A DNA stretch of 64,000 nt from Puccinia triticina (GCF_026914185.1 NC_070566.1:2294001-2358000), one strand, 5' to 3'. Positions 33,756-46,500 are shown, counted from the stretch's first letter. Notes: generated from the sequence alone by a model not told the origin. Translations and numbers: made by a program.

Positions 33756-34664
33756 TTATTGGTCAACGGTGCAGAGGCCAAGCGGGACGGCGAGGCGCAG
33801 GACGTTGCCAAAGATGTGCCAGTCGCCCGGGCTTGACTCGCTTGCAAAGGGGAAGCCCGGCTAAACAACACAGGACCCCAGGCTGAGCGTCGGGCAGGGC
33901 GAGATGAGGAGAGGACGTACGCTGTAGCCGCGTTCGCTCCATTCGACCGCGTCCTGGAGCCGATCCAGATAGGGCTTGAGCAGCTGGAGCACCTCTATCC
34001 CTTCCTCACAATAGAGCCAGGAGTCGAAGAGGGCCTTCAGGACGGCGGATCCGACGATGGCGCGGGTCTGTCTGAGGCCGAGGGGGAGCTTGAGGCGGGG
34101 GGGGATCGAGGTGCAATGTCTTCGTAGTAGAGTATTTCCTGCTTGAGCGCTTGAAACTCCTGCGGGGTTGGATAGTCGTCGGCGATCTCATGTCAGCGTC
34201 GGAAGGCGACTCTGTTAGACAGGCTCACGACAATTCGTCTTGGAGGGGGAGAGCAAGGGATGGGGTATGTGTATGCTGGATATGTTTGACGTTACGTTTG
34301 AAGAATCACTGATCGGCCCAGCCCGTTCGTTACCGTCCTCGTCGACGGACAGGTACTCGCGAATGACATGCTCAAGCTTCGGATCCGCCTGTTGCTCCCA
34401 ATCTGAGGCAGGAGATTCGGAGAGACGATGGGAGACGGCGAGGAGGAAGGCGGCGGCAGCGATGAGCTTGGGTCTGGCAACGAGACACAAGGGGGACATC
34501 AAGGAGTCATTGACGAAACCCCAGGCGGCCTGAGTGATTGACTTGGCCTTTGCCCGATCGGCCATTTCGACTGCAAGCGAGGGTGTCGGTGTCCGGGCAC
34601 GCGCATGGGACTCGTGAATGGATTTGGCACAGTGGATGAGGGAGACGTAGGGATGGGCGGTGAC
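33756..34664 (-). pseudogene. Cyclin-domain gene (cyclin T/K/L-like), 5' end not found, one frameshift
   Basis: Exons I can place: 34664-34296, 34186-33921, 33860-33756 (TAA), introns 109 and 60 bp, GT-AG. The first visible exon matches the second cyclin fold of transcription-type cyclins: HPYVSLIHCAKSI, ITQAAWGFVNDSLMSPLCL and PKLIAAAAFLLA. The second exon needs one extra base: the G-run at 34097-34104 is 8 long and 9 would keep the frame. That is either an assembly slip or a young inactivating mutation. I could not find the exon for the first cyclin fold upstream. The C-terminal ~120 residues are not recognised. Such cyclins partner transcription-elongation kinases; that role is inferred. 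Confidence 0.6.
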
Positions 34665-35427
34665 CTAGTCAAACCGGCGCCACGACGGGTGGGTTGGCGA
34701 GCCTATGGGCAGGTTGTATGTGGCTGGCCTTACCTAACAGTAGTTGGTGTCCGGTTGGGGCGCAGGGATGCAAGCCATGGTGGTTCAGGCGCAGGGCATG
34801 GCCAGTTTGACGGCGACAGGGGAGAGTTGACATAGTAGGGGGCAAGGGTTGATGGTTGGGGCATTGTGTCCGTTGGTGAGGCTGCGGTCGTCTCGGTGGG
34901 AACGGTGGTGGCGGGTAGTGTATGGTTGTGGCTGGAGGAGAGGTGGTTGTTGGGTGGTACCGCTGGGAGTATCACAGCAGATTGGATTGACTATAAAGTC
35001 GGGTCGGAATATTGAGAGTCGTCTCACCCCCGTCCGCTGTTGCATTTGCGCAGTTTGGCGGGGGATATTCGTGGGCCCCCCTTGTGCTTTAGGGCTGGGG
35101 GCCTCCCTCCCAACACTTTTTAACCCTGCTAGACAGGGATGGGTGTTGGTGCGTCAGCTTGCTGCGCTAGGTGGCTGGGTGCGGGTTTTTTTGCCACATG
35201 TTGTGCGTATTTTTTTTGTATTTGAGCAGCATGTGCCGCTTTCTCTTGTAATTAGTCTGTTTGTGGGTGTATGCGGTCTTTTGGCTCCCTGTTTTGTAAA
35301 AGGGAAAACCTTTGACCTTTTTTTTGTATTTTGGCAAATTGTAGGGGAAACCCTTGAATTTTTTTTCTACAAACCTGAGACTTTAATATACTTGGATGAT
35401 ATAAAAGGGTGTGGAGAAATTTCTTAC
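34665..35427. other. No gene supported
   Basis: Should contain the last exon of the facing BRE4-like copy, but I find nothing resembling exon 12 of the intact gene. A plus-strand frame at 34849-35553 is antisense to exon 11 and has no motif. The 5' exons of the cyclin gene may lie here. Confidence 0.35.
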
Positions 35428-38400
35428 AATACCGGGTCCATTCTTTGCTTTTCACCAACTGTAAACCCTCGGATGAAGCCGCCAGTCGGCAGGCCAGAAC
35501 TAAAGCATTGTGAAAGATTTTCTGCCCAAATGCCGGGTTTCCTGTTGAGATGACAGTCGCTGGTAATGGAAACTATGTGGATTTTGATCACATATTTTTA
35601 GTCAATGTGTTTGACAGGAGATCTGATAAAAATTCATTTTGAACTCAAAACGAGCAAAAATAATTGAGCTGAACGGGCGGTGTTGATTACCTTTGATTGA
35701 AGTGTAGATGTGCAGAGGTAGAACGAAGTCTTTATGTTTGACAAGACTGGGCCCCGGTAGGGCGCCAGCTTTTCCACAAACTCAGTCAAAATCATGTTTG
35801 GTAGCGGAGTCGATCCGATTGCTATTCTAGCATCACGGTTGCGGTCTAGTACGGGCACATCCCAATTGCGGTCAATCAGGGGCTGCAAGTGAATACTTTC
35901 TCCTACACATTTCAGCTCACCTAAGATGAGTTGGTTGGCTCTAGGGTGTTAACCACCATCAGTTCTACTTTCTTCAAAGGCTGTGTTATGCGAAATTGCT
36001 GGCAGCTTACCGCGCAATTTTTACATATTCCACGGCGTTGAATGGCTTCCCAAGCGATGGCTCCACACGAGAAAAGCTACCCGGTAATTAATTTGTATTA
36101 GACACATCGCTGAATTGGTAGCAAAGACACCTTACTTCATCAACGGCATCAATGCGGTAATGTCATCCTGTATTTGAGCCTCTCACTTCTTCAGATCTTG
36201 TGCAACTCTCCGGATGGCTTTCGGTGATGGACGATGGCTGGGATCGGTTGGGATAGCTAGCAAGTTTGATGTAGGCAGGATGGAAATTTCTGTAAGCTTT
36301 AGGAAATTCACGGGCTCTGTGACAAAGTTACTTGACTCAACTTGATGATACATAAGCTTGTAAAATGACCTTGTAAGCTGTGTTGGCCTTCATCACCTTA
36401 CACCAGGGAAAATGTGATGACAGCTGGTGGCAGGTGACATTGAGTAAAACATGTTCAGATACCTGAGCTACTGTGGCAAGACTCCACTATCAAAACAATG
36501 GCCCCTTTGTGGTCATTGGGGAGTCCCACTAAATGGGTTTTGGAGTATGATTGGAGACTGAACAAGAGTCTTCTTCACATCACCTGCCCTCAGGTGACCT
36601 CAATTTTTCCCTGGTGTTAGCCACTGCCTGTCTCAAGGTTCGCCGAGCTGGATTCCTGAGAGCGAACAGCTGTAAGAAGGTCACAATCCCTAGCGCTACC
36701 GCGAGCGATGTTAAGCTTTTGCCCATCCGGTGAGGGGGTGAATCAAATGTCTTTTTTTGGTTTAGATACATCGGATAGATCAATGTTCCTGCCGAATTCA
36801 ATCCCAACGCTGAAAGCACAAGCAGCTTTGGCTTCGTGTATAAAAGATAATTCATCGGCACTGAAAATAAAGCCATGGCCGAAATTATGCCATACGGATT
36901 GTACTTATAACCGCCTGAGTTTCTAAAAACCTCCAAGACTCTGCATTCACGTCATGAAGTTCTCCGGCAGGCGTCAGTTCGAAACAGCAGGTCATCGAAA
37001 AAAGAAGCGCTACTTACACCATACTATACAGCAATCCTATTGCTGCGCCACTGATCTGCAGAATAAAACCTAACCAACTCTGACCCAGAGTAGGAGTGAT
37101 AGCAACGACCAGTGGTAGGATGGCAGTATTAAGATTGTAAGTTTTTGCAAACTCCCGGGTTGAGTTGGACCAATACATTATCCCAAGGGTGGACACAGCA
37201 CAGGCGACCTTAGCCGCGCAAATACTATCTGGGCTTCGGGCAAACTTTTCGATCCGAAGAGCTTGTTCCAATAGACATTTCTTGTAGGGCACTTGGCGCT
37301 CACCCTTGAGAGTTTCCAGCGCTTCTTGCATAGTCATTGTTTCGTCGGCACAATCATGACATGGAACTGAAGTTTCAATTTCGGGTTTAGGTTGTTTCCG
37401 AAACCAGATTCGAGCTTGGATATCTGTCAAGACATTGATGTGGAATTTCATTCGACGTGTATATCCATCACTCTGCAAACCTAGGACTAGCTCCCTTAGT
37501 TCAATGAGTTCTTCCAGGAACATGCCCATGATACACGAATGTGAGAATGTCCTAAGTAGAGAGCGATGTAGCTCGTCTTTGGTAAGTTCTTGCTGCTGAC
37601 GATCTGGGGTGTTTTCTGATACCGCAGTTAATACCGAGAAGTTTGGAGATCCATCTGATGAAGTGTCACCGACTATAGGCAAAACGGGCTGAAGCGCAGA
37701 TAAACGATGTCGTTCAGTTGAATTTGAGGCCGTAAGTGGCTCTCCCTGATTTCCGCATGGTAAACCGGATGGAAAATGCAGGTCGGTGGGACTGGCGACA
37801 GAATCTATGAGCAAAGGCTCCTGAGGATGATAGACCTTTCCGGATTTGAACAGCTGTCCGATGAGTCCGTTTTGTAAGGTTTGCAAGTCAGTCCAAAGTT
37901 GCCGAATCGAAGAATTCACTTCAGTAGATTGGGTCATGCGGGATGAACGAGGAGGCACTGCTAGGTCACTACCTGAAGGTGAACAAGTGCCTGGCAAACG
38001 AGATTCCGTACGTGTGGGAGATTCAATGACATCAACATTCGTATCTTGTACTCCTCGCGAAATTTCAAACGCTATGTTGCTTTGAATGTCCCTGAGTTGA
38101 GAAGCCGCTTGTTGATTATCCGCATTGCTCCCGGAGCCGTTGCGCTCGATGAAATTTGCAAGGCTTGGTCGTAGTAATGCTCTCGCCCGTTTGTTCGAGC
38201 GAATATCTGTGTCAATCTCCCGGAGCAGTTCCATCTCCTGGCGCATGAATGGTGCCGATTCTGACCCTAGGGCTAGCTCCCTCTGTATTTCCGTAAGACC
38301 CACATATATACACTTACGCAGCAATTCCGGATCCACGGATCCTGTTGCGATAACCTGATCAATAAAAGGCCTTGCTTCTGGTTGTTCCATAGTGCTTAAG

Positions 38401-39683
38401 TTTGAGTGTGTGGAAATTAGAGATTGCTGCATCGATTTTGTGAGCTGGACCATCTTCTTGTATTCGTCTCCTGACCATTTCGAGTAAGTAATTCCCAAGA
38501 AGGTTCGCTCGAGCTTGCCCTGTAGAAAATGGCAATCTGCTCGGATTGATTGGACCAAGTCATCTCGAACTTTGGATTCTTCGTCCGTAATTTCGCACCA
38601 ATACGTCTTTTTTATCAGAAAAGCCAGAGTTCGGAGATGATCGATGCAATGGACTAGAGTGGTGCGAAGTTCCTGTCAAAAGGGTAGTTTGTAATAATCA
38701 ATAACAATTTTAATGAGAGGTAATATAAAGGGAGAAAACTTTACTGCTTCACTCGAATGAGGGAGTATGACGACGTTGACAAAGACGACAATAGCAGCGC
38801 CCCATGCATAAGTCTGGAGAAAGCTTGCCAGTAATTCGGGAGAGTATTGTCGATTGGAGCTGGATGATGAGCTATATACGCCATTCCAGCTCATGGAAAT
38901 ACAGTATAAGGAGAAGACCAGATAACTAGGATTTCTCATTTTAATCAGAGCCGGGACTGGTAGCCCAAATTGAACAACGCCAAAATTTCGCAAGAGGGCG
39001 AATCATAAAATCAACTGAGGAATCTGAAAAGGGTCCGGAAGCTTCACTGAAAGGGGAAATTGACGAACTCACCATATACCATGAGAAAAAACACAGCCGC
39101 TTGAGCGACTGGATAGGGCGCCAGTTTGCCCAAGACAAGAAAGTTGAGGCCTCCGATTCCGGCTCCGAGCATGCCAAGGAGAAGCGAGTGCAAGCATGCG
39201 TCAACTGACCGTCCAGGAAAGCCTAGGTGCAGAAAGAAAAAAGTTGCGATTCGAATGAGGTTGACAACACTCGGTGATGGTATGTTTCTCAAGACGCGAG
39301 AGCCAAACCGGAAAAAATAACACTCACCAAGAATAGTAACCAACACGGCACTGCTCCCAGCTGAGGGAATTGACAAAATGTTCTGAAATGGTTTGAGAAA
39401 GAACAAAACAAAAAACAATACGTAGGCCAACGATCCTGCAATGTTAATGAAAACATCACGATTTTAATCAGATGTCAGCCGGGAAACATCATTTGAAGTT
39501 GGGGATTGAATTCAAAGCCGACTCGGCAGTGTTCAACTGGCACGAATCCAAGCAGACCGCTGGTGCTTCTCAAGGTTGATCAGTTCGGATGGACGAACCT
39601 TTGAAAACCGGGATGGTAGCTCTGGAATTTTTAATACGCCGGATGATGGAAGTGAGCCTTCTGATCACATTGAGCCCGCTCAT
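35428..39683 (-). pseudogene. BRE4-like paralogue 2, inactivated
   Basis: Same family and exon pattern as 798-5258, opposite strand. Exons: 39683-39599, 39435-39328, 39222-39073, 38956-38745, 38672-37018, 36940-36342, 36256-36136, 36076-36011, 35940-35921, 35845-35691, 35572-35428. Exons 2-4 and 6-11 have exactly the lengths of the other copy (exon 6 after removing a 219-nt insertion), including the 20-nt exon 9. Defects: a MITE in exon 6 that brings an in-frame stop at 36582-36580; TGA at 36185-36183 in exon 7 where the other copy has CGA; no recognisable last exon. The long exon 5 is fully open. A truncated protein ending in the second membrane block is conceivable. Confidence 0.85.
36401..36616. 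mobile_element. 216-bp MITE in exon 6 of BRE4-like copy 2
   Basis: Ends CACCAGGGAAAA, perfect for 12 bp and imperfect to ~44 bp. Flanked by TTA at 36398-36400 and 36617-36619 (3-bp duplication). The intact paralogue shows the empty site (codons GCC AAG GTA). Non-coding. Shares the CACCAGGG terminus and 3-bp duplication with the element at 16090-17199. Confidence 0.92.
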
Positions 39684-40906
39684 CCTTGTAGCTTGAAGTC
39701 GGCGGCGCTCAGACACAATGTGTAAGCGATGCTACACAAATGGGGGGAGCGTGACCATGTTCTGCAATTTGCTCTTAACCGCTGTCGTTAAGAGTTTGGC
39801 AGCTAACCTGGAAGGCTGGACCCCTCCCCTGCTGGGCCATAATTTGAATCTTCCTCGGTCGGAATGCATTGATGGCTTTGGTGACAGCTTTTGACGCCAG
39901 CTTCGGCCGTTGTTCCTGCTGACAACTGACGGAGCTTGTCGGTAAAATCGATCGCTGGCAGTGGCTTCCAATTCGATGACCCACGGGCCACGGGCCTGAG
40001 CCCCTGGGATCGGTCGGACCTGTGGCCCGTAGCAAGGTCCTCCGCCGCTTCATGCTTGTTCCACACCTCAAATTCAACATACAGTGGGTAGACAATTGTA
40101 TCCGCAATAGGCTTCCAAAGATGAATATGAAAAAACAAAGTTGTGATTTTTCAATTTTTTTTGGAAAAAAGCAAGGCACCATTTGGAGCCAATATAAATA
40201 TAGGTGATATAATCATTTGTAAATTCAATAAAAAATACAAAACTCAACATCAAGAATCCATTTTTTTTTCTAGGCAACCTACAATACTGGTCTCTTCAAT
40301 TATGAAGTCAGATTCAACTGATTCAGCCATATTCAGTACTGTAGTACCATTATATTGCTTTTGATTATTTGGTGGTACCAATATCAGTGTGAGACATGAA
40401 CAATAAAACCATGTCTTGCTGTGAGATGTGAGACCCCCAGCCAGGCGTGCTCTGATGAACACTCACGCTGCTTGGCTAGACTGTAGACATGCTGGGTGGA
40501 AAACCTGGGCCCACATGTAAGACATAGCTTGTGCTCTGTGAGTGAAGTGTGAGTACTTATGTGGTATGGCAAAGTTTGGGGCCATGGAGGCGCAGAAGCT
40601 AGGAAATGCAATGTCCACCGTGATGTTCAGCCAAAAATCACAGTGGACATTTATCAGGGCCTATCACATACAACTGCAGGCAGGCCTTGCTGAGTCTCCT
40701 GCCTCAAGGCCCAGTCCCTGACTCCCTAATGTGGCACTGCGGCACACTCCTTGCATCTAGGATAGATACCCATCATCCCTCAAGAACACAAAAAAAGAAC
40801 AAAATAGCCAGCAGGCCTCTTGAGTATGGTGAGGAGACCTTTTTCTTTGCGTTGTTCACCTTTATTCTCATTCTTTTTTTCATCTCTTGACCTTTTGTTT
40901 TCTTGG
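39684..40906. other. 5' flank of BRE4-like copy 2, no gene seen
   Basis: Overlapping antisense frames at 39732-40182 and 40384-40611 have no motif. The part next to 39683 is the presumed promoter region of the paralogue. Confidence 0.35.
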
Positions 40907-41707
40907 GTCTGGCTTTATGCACTCCAAAAAATTACTACATGCACCCCAAAAAAGGAGTGGGGAGAAAGGCGGCTTGCAAGGATGAAGGAGAAGTGTGGCC
41001 AACATGTGGATGTCAATGCAAGGTGTACTGCTGAAGCTTGAAGTTATGTTCACTCCAAAAAGTGATGAAAATTGGAGTTTCAAGAGGTTCACTCCAATAT
41101 TTATTGGAGTGAAAATTGATGCACTCCAGATTAATCAGCACCCCAAAAATATTGGAGTAAAAAACTGTGCACTCCAATTTTTCTTTTTTTGAACAAACCA
41201 AAGTGTGGAGCTGTGGTGTGAAGTGCCACTCAATCCATTTTTTCGGAGTGTGGGCCACTGCAAACTCTAAAAAAGTCTGATAAGCTGTCACTAGGCACTT
41301 TGGAATGAAACATGTAAATTAATGTTCAAATGAAACATATAAAATGTTTTCATTCTGTTTTTGGTCATGAAGGAGAAAAATTTGGTTGAAAAGTGGAGTG
41401 TGGAGTAGAAAAAATTGGCGACAAATTGGAGTGTGGAGGAGAACAACATGGTTGGAAGGTTGTTGCAAGGGGGGAGGGAGGTTCCCAAGGGTGATGCACA
41501 ATTTCATTGGTCTGGTGCATGTATTCAAGACAGGTGTGCACTCCAGCATGTATTGGAGGGCACAGTAGTCCACTCCCCTTTTATAACAGATCAATTTTCA
41601 TGATTTTTCACTCCAATAATTAATATTGGATTGAACCTCTTGACACTCTAATCTTGATCACTTTTTGGAGTGCATGTAGAAATTCTTTGGAGTGCATAAA
41701 GCCAGAC
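40907..41707. mobile_element. ACTCC-type foldback element H
   Basis: About 800 bp with inverted ends starting GTCTGGCTTTATGCACTCC and containing AAAAAATTACTACATGC-like sequence, similar in layout to element G (GGCT-N-A-T-N-CAC then CCAAAAAATTACT). The interior repeats ACTCC/GGAGT words. I could not find a clean target duplication. No coding capacity. Confidence 0.72.
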
Positions 41708-42770
41708 ACCTTTCTCTTTCTTTTTTGTTGTTGAACCAAAGTCAATCAACAATTGGGCCATGTTGCCAGGTCTCTGAAGATCCAGGCAGACAGGGTGAAG
41801 ACTGTGCAGCTATGCAGATTGATGCACCCCTGAGCTGCTGAATTATCACAAGTCCCTTGCTTTGGAGGGCCCTGGTAGCCTGGCTGGCGCCCAGCGCCCT
41901 TGCGCAAAGCGCAACCCCCAAAGGAGGGACTTGCAGGTAATCACAAAATTTTGGCGTGAGGGCTTTTGCCCTTTTGGTGGGAGTTTTTTCCTGCCCCCCT
42001 TTCTCTTTGCCAGACAAATACTTCACGCCTGTGGTACCAGATTAAAGACATAAAATTTCTCTTCATTTTGGTGCCAATCAGAACATTATACCTCCTCACA
42101 CTTCCCTCCCTTTTCCCTTTCAAAGGTTCTCATTTTTGGGTGTTTGGCCAGAACTGAGTATGTAAATTCCACAAAGTTCCATGTGGATTCAATTGAGATA
42201 CAGGATTCTATCCTCTACCCACCTCAACTGCTGGACAAGGGCAAGACTCCCCCTCTGTGGTACCTTCTATCATTTCTGGAGTACATTGAAGCTGAGATGC
42301 TCAGCTATCCTTTGCACTTCAGCTCGCTGACTCACAATGAGTGTGCGCTGTGTAATTTCACTTTGATTCAAAAAGTTGGCCAAAAGCCACAAATTTGCTG
42401 AAGCTCTCACATGGAAAAATACTGATAACTCATAAGCCTCCCATTGGGAATGGGAGATGCTTCGCAACCCAGTCCTGGGAGACTTAGTTAAGTCAGTGCT
42501 TAGCGGCTTTACACTCAGAACTTGGGCAAGTGCCCAGACGGGCTTGATCCACCATATGCAAAAAGCAATACCATTGGATTTCTGAATAATCTTGCTAATG
42601 CTTGCCCCCCAGACTGCTTGATTGAAATCAGAAGTAGAAAGTACTACATTGTAGACATATGTCAAAGAAGAAGATCACTGGGTCAGCATGGCTCTTGACC
42701 TGGCAACACTGCCACAATATAAAGCCAATGTCATAGAAAATCTGGCTCAACGTTTGCTAAGTTGTACATT
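41708..42770. other. No gene recognised
   Basis: Frames at 41742-42026 and 42270-42665 have no recognisable motif and no matching splice structure. Confidence 0.3.
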
Positions 42771-42969
42771 AGGGGTGTTCAAAGTTGACTGCATAAAATT
42801 ATAACACCATAAATTCATAAAATTTTAATCTGAAAAAAATGTGTAACACCCAATCACTCAAAAAAGAGCAACAATTCTGAAATGGTACATAAAAAATGAT
42901 CACTCAAAAGTGTTATGATTTTATGATTTTATGATTTGAAAAAAATATGATTTCAACTTTGAACACCCT
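42771..42969. mobile_element. Small MITE I
   Basis: About 200 bp, AT-rich, with inverted ends GGGTGTTCAAAGTTGA and its complement. Flanks TTA/TTA or TA/TA suggest a TA-type or TTA-type duplication; a one-base difference at the end leaves this open. Interior repeats ATTTTATGATT. Confidence 0.6.
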
Positions 42970-43596
42970 TATTCAATGCAACAGCCTGATACTAAAACAG
43001 AGTCTGAAAATGTACACAAAAGAGCTGCACAAACTTTGTCCACTATTTGGGTTCTGTTGCCCGCATCTATCTACCTCCTACTGACTATGTATGCAATGAC
43101 TGCTACTACACGTACTCTAACAATACAAATGATCACAGCACCCAGAAAACCAGTAAAAAAGAGAAGGCCAATCTTCTGCACCCCAAAACAGGAAAATATG
43201 CAATGATGATTAGGGATCAGTTATAAGTAAAGATGATACAAATATGGAGAGATCAATAGTAATGGTAGTGATAGTTTTACAAGACATGCGGAAAAGCAGG
43301 GGATGGGCCAGTGGGCTGGCAATCGACGGCAAACTGGGCACAGAAAGAAAGACATCGAACGTGATTGAGGAGACAGAGACAGAGAGAGAGAGGAGAGGAT
43401 GAGCGGAGTATATGAAGCATACGCTGGTGTCCATTGACACGCCAGAAAAGGACGACGATAGCACAGACGAAGAGGGCAGACAGTCGAAACAGAGAGGAGA
43501 AGAGAAACGGGAGATTATATAGAGCATATGATAAGCTAATACGGAGTATACAGAAAAACTTTCGGTGGGAAACAGCGTGTGATGGATGGTTCCAGA
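42970..43596. other. 3' flank of the ArfGAP gene
   Basis: No gene recognised. Contains a GA-rich tract at ~43372-43398 and probably the 3' UTR of the minus-strand ArfGAP gene. Confidence 0.4.
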
Positions 43597-46500
43597 TCAA
43601 GGTGTCTGATGATCCACATCCTCACCGTCGACGACCACGAACCGTTTGCGAATGTACTTATCGTGCACGAACTCCTTGATGTTCCTAAACCCGACAAAAA
43701 AAAAGTCAGGTTTTTGGGTGTTGAAGGAGAGGGAAAGGAGAGGAGACGGACTGAGACGTGCGGACGAAGTCGGCTGGCAACGCGGCTTCCCAGTACTTCC
43801 TGGAGTTCTCGTTCCCGACGGCGCGGATCAAGCGCATCTGCTCGTCGCTCCAGTCTGGCGACCCCCGAAACCGGCGCATCGAGCAACGATCAGCCTCCGG
43901 ATGATCGAGAGGGAGAGATGAAGGGAAGGGGGACACGCACCGTCTAGGTCGAGGCTTCGGACCTTGCTGACATGTGTGCCCATCCCGCGATGGACGCCGC
44001 AGCAATGGATGCAGATAAGGATACCAAGCGAGTAGGATGCCCAGCGCGGATTGGGCGCGCCGCATTCGGCACACGTCGCGAGCTTCGAGCGCTGGTCTAG
44101 GTCGTGCCAGTTACGTTCGTGCATCGCGCCCTCCTCCTCTTCTTCCTCCATCTCCTCTTCCTCCTCCATCTCTCCTTCTTCTTGTTCCTCTTCTTCTTCT
44201 TCGAAATCTTCCTCCTCTTCTTCTTCCTCATCATCGTCAAGACCCGCGGCGTCGACGGAGTGCATGTCTATCGATGTAGGGCCCGTCCCGGGCTCGAGGT
44301 CTTCTTCGCACGTGGACGCTCCGGAGGGGAGGGGCTCGTCTGCGGCCTTCGCGGGGCTCCAGAGCCTAGCCGGAGGAGGGGCGGCTGGGTGTAGGTCACG
44401 AACATGGTTATCGATAGGTTTCCACTCGACCTGGAGGCTTCCCTCCTGATGAGCAAGCGTATGGGCGCGCTTCTTCCTAGCGGCGGCGGCGGAAGCTTGA
44501 TTCGGAGGATGGCTTCCTCCACCACCCGTCTTCGTCCGGCTCCCCGCCACGCCAGCCTCCACCGCCGGAGAGTCGCCGTGCCCGACCGACTGACCCTTGG
44601 CCCGTCCTCCACCGAGTGACGAGCTCATGGACTTCGGAGGGGGCTGTGGGATCGTCAGGGTCGCGATCCGCGCTTGCTCGTCGTCCCCCGCCTTCTGCTG
44701 CCGCGTCGTCTTCGCTGAGCTCGAGCTGGAGATCGCGTTCCACCATGTGCGAAAACGCAAGTAAGCATATATTCGCTCCCTGACTCTGTTTAAGTTGAAG
44801 AAAAACAGACCTGTTCAGGATGCTCTCGATTGAGGCTTCGATAGCCGCGACCCATTCATTCATTTCAAACAGACTGAAAGCCTGGTAGACTCTAACAAAC
44901 TTGGTAGTGACGACCTCGAAGCTGAATTTGCGTTCGAGTCTACCTTTACGAGGGCGGACCATAGCGTAGCGGAGATCGATACCGGGACGATGGGACTCGA
45001 CGAGCTGGTCGCCTTTGTATTCGCGGAGCTCGCCGCCGGCCAACACGCACCAGAGCTTCTTCCAGCTCCGGACCCCGTCGCCGTTCGGGATCCCCCCCGT
45101 GCCCTGCTGCGCTTGTTCGGTGACGTTCCGTTGGGGAGCACCTGCCGCAAGCGATTTAGTGCACGAGAGCAGGAAGCCTTCTTTCTTCCTTTGGATATTC
45201 GCCGACCATGAGCGGGTCCTTCTTATCGCCGAATGCTCGCCCTCTTCGATCTCATCGCTTGCCACCGAGCTGTTCATGGCCATCGGCAGTGATGATTCGG
45301 CTGGGATCTCCAGGTTCTTCGTCCGTCCTCGAGGAGAGCTTGGGAGCGTGCCCTGGTCGTCGGCTTTCCCGGCCAGGGTAAGTGCGAATCCGCGTAGTTT
45401 TTCTCCGAATTCGTAGGTCCGCATGAGGGCTGGGTTGGTGTGGTCAAATGCAGAGGTGGTGCGGATGATGAGTTTAGCCTTGGGTGGGCTGGTGCCTGGT
45501 TGTGGTTGAAGATGGGCTGGGTAAGGCTTAGTGGTGGTGGTGGTGGTGGTGGGGGTGGTGGCGGTGGTGGAGGCATGGAGGAAGCTGTCGAGCTTGTTCC
45601 TCCAGAGTTCTCGATGGTTTTCCATGGCTCTCCGCTGGGTCTCTCGTTCGATGTGTCGGGTGGCTAGTTCCTGTCTGAGGTTGATCAGCTCGCTTGCGAC
45701 CGAGTCTGTTTCGGGCGAGTTGCTTGGTGATCTTCGGCAGGCGTGTTCTGCGACCATGTATGCTGTGAGCAGTTCGAGTACTTCGACCTCCTGGAAGACG
45801 GCCTGCTCGTAGATCCAGTGGTGGTACTCTATTCGGGCAAACTCGACCTTGGCTCGCATCTGTTCCATCTTCTTGATCTCTACTTGGCCCTCGGATTTGA
45901 TCGATAGATACTGTGGAGCAGGCAGTGACCGATGATGATCAGTACATAGATAATAAGAGACTGGTGGATGATCAACACACTTTTTGGAGTGCTTCGTCAT
46001 AGAGCTTGGCATGTTGCAGGAAGTGTTTTTTCTTGTGGCTGATCTCCTTGAGGTTGCTGGACATGCGCCGGAGTGGCTCTAGGACGTGGATCTCGAGCCT
46101 TTCTCTGCGTTCGTGGTCGATAGCCCTGTTGTGTAGTTTGGCAGATTTGTAGTAGATCTCTTTGAGTGGTCTGAAGCATGCCGGTGTTGTTTCGTCGAGC
46201 TGAATAGAGAGGGGATGAGCAGATGTGGCTCAGAGAGAGAGAGAGAGAGGTTAAACTGACGATCTCGAGTGCGCTGTCTAGACGGTCGTCTGTGTCGATG
46301 GTGGCCGTGAGGTTGCTGTGGATGGTTTCGAAGACCTTGATGAGTGGTTTGATTGATTTCTTGAGTTGGCCTGCGCGGTGTTCGAGTCCTGAGAGCTGAG
46401 CCCGGAGCAGTGGGCCGTCCTCTAGCTGTGCGTCTGGGATGATGGGTTCGGTTGCTGATGAGCTTGGGAAGATGGATGAGGAGAGTGCGGGCAGGATGGA

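Noticed and set aside
34849..35553. Plus-strand 234-codon ORF
   Set aside because: Antisense to exon 11 of the BRE4-like copy and without any motif.
43210..43600. Minus-strand ORFs near the ArfGAP 3' end
   Set aside because: Downstream of the ArfGAP stop codon, over simple GA repeats, with no motif; probably 3' UTR or spacer.
44037..44449. Plus-strand Ser/Pro/Leu-rich ORFs
   Set aside because: Antisense to the Glu/Asp tract of the ArfGAP gene; low-complexity shadows.
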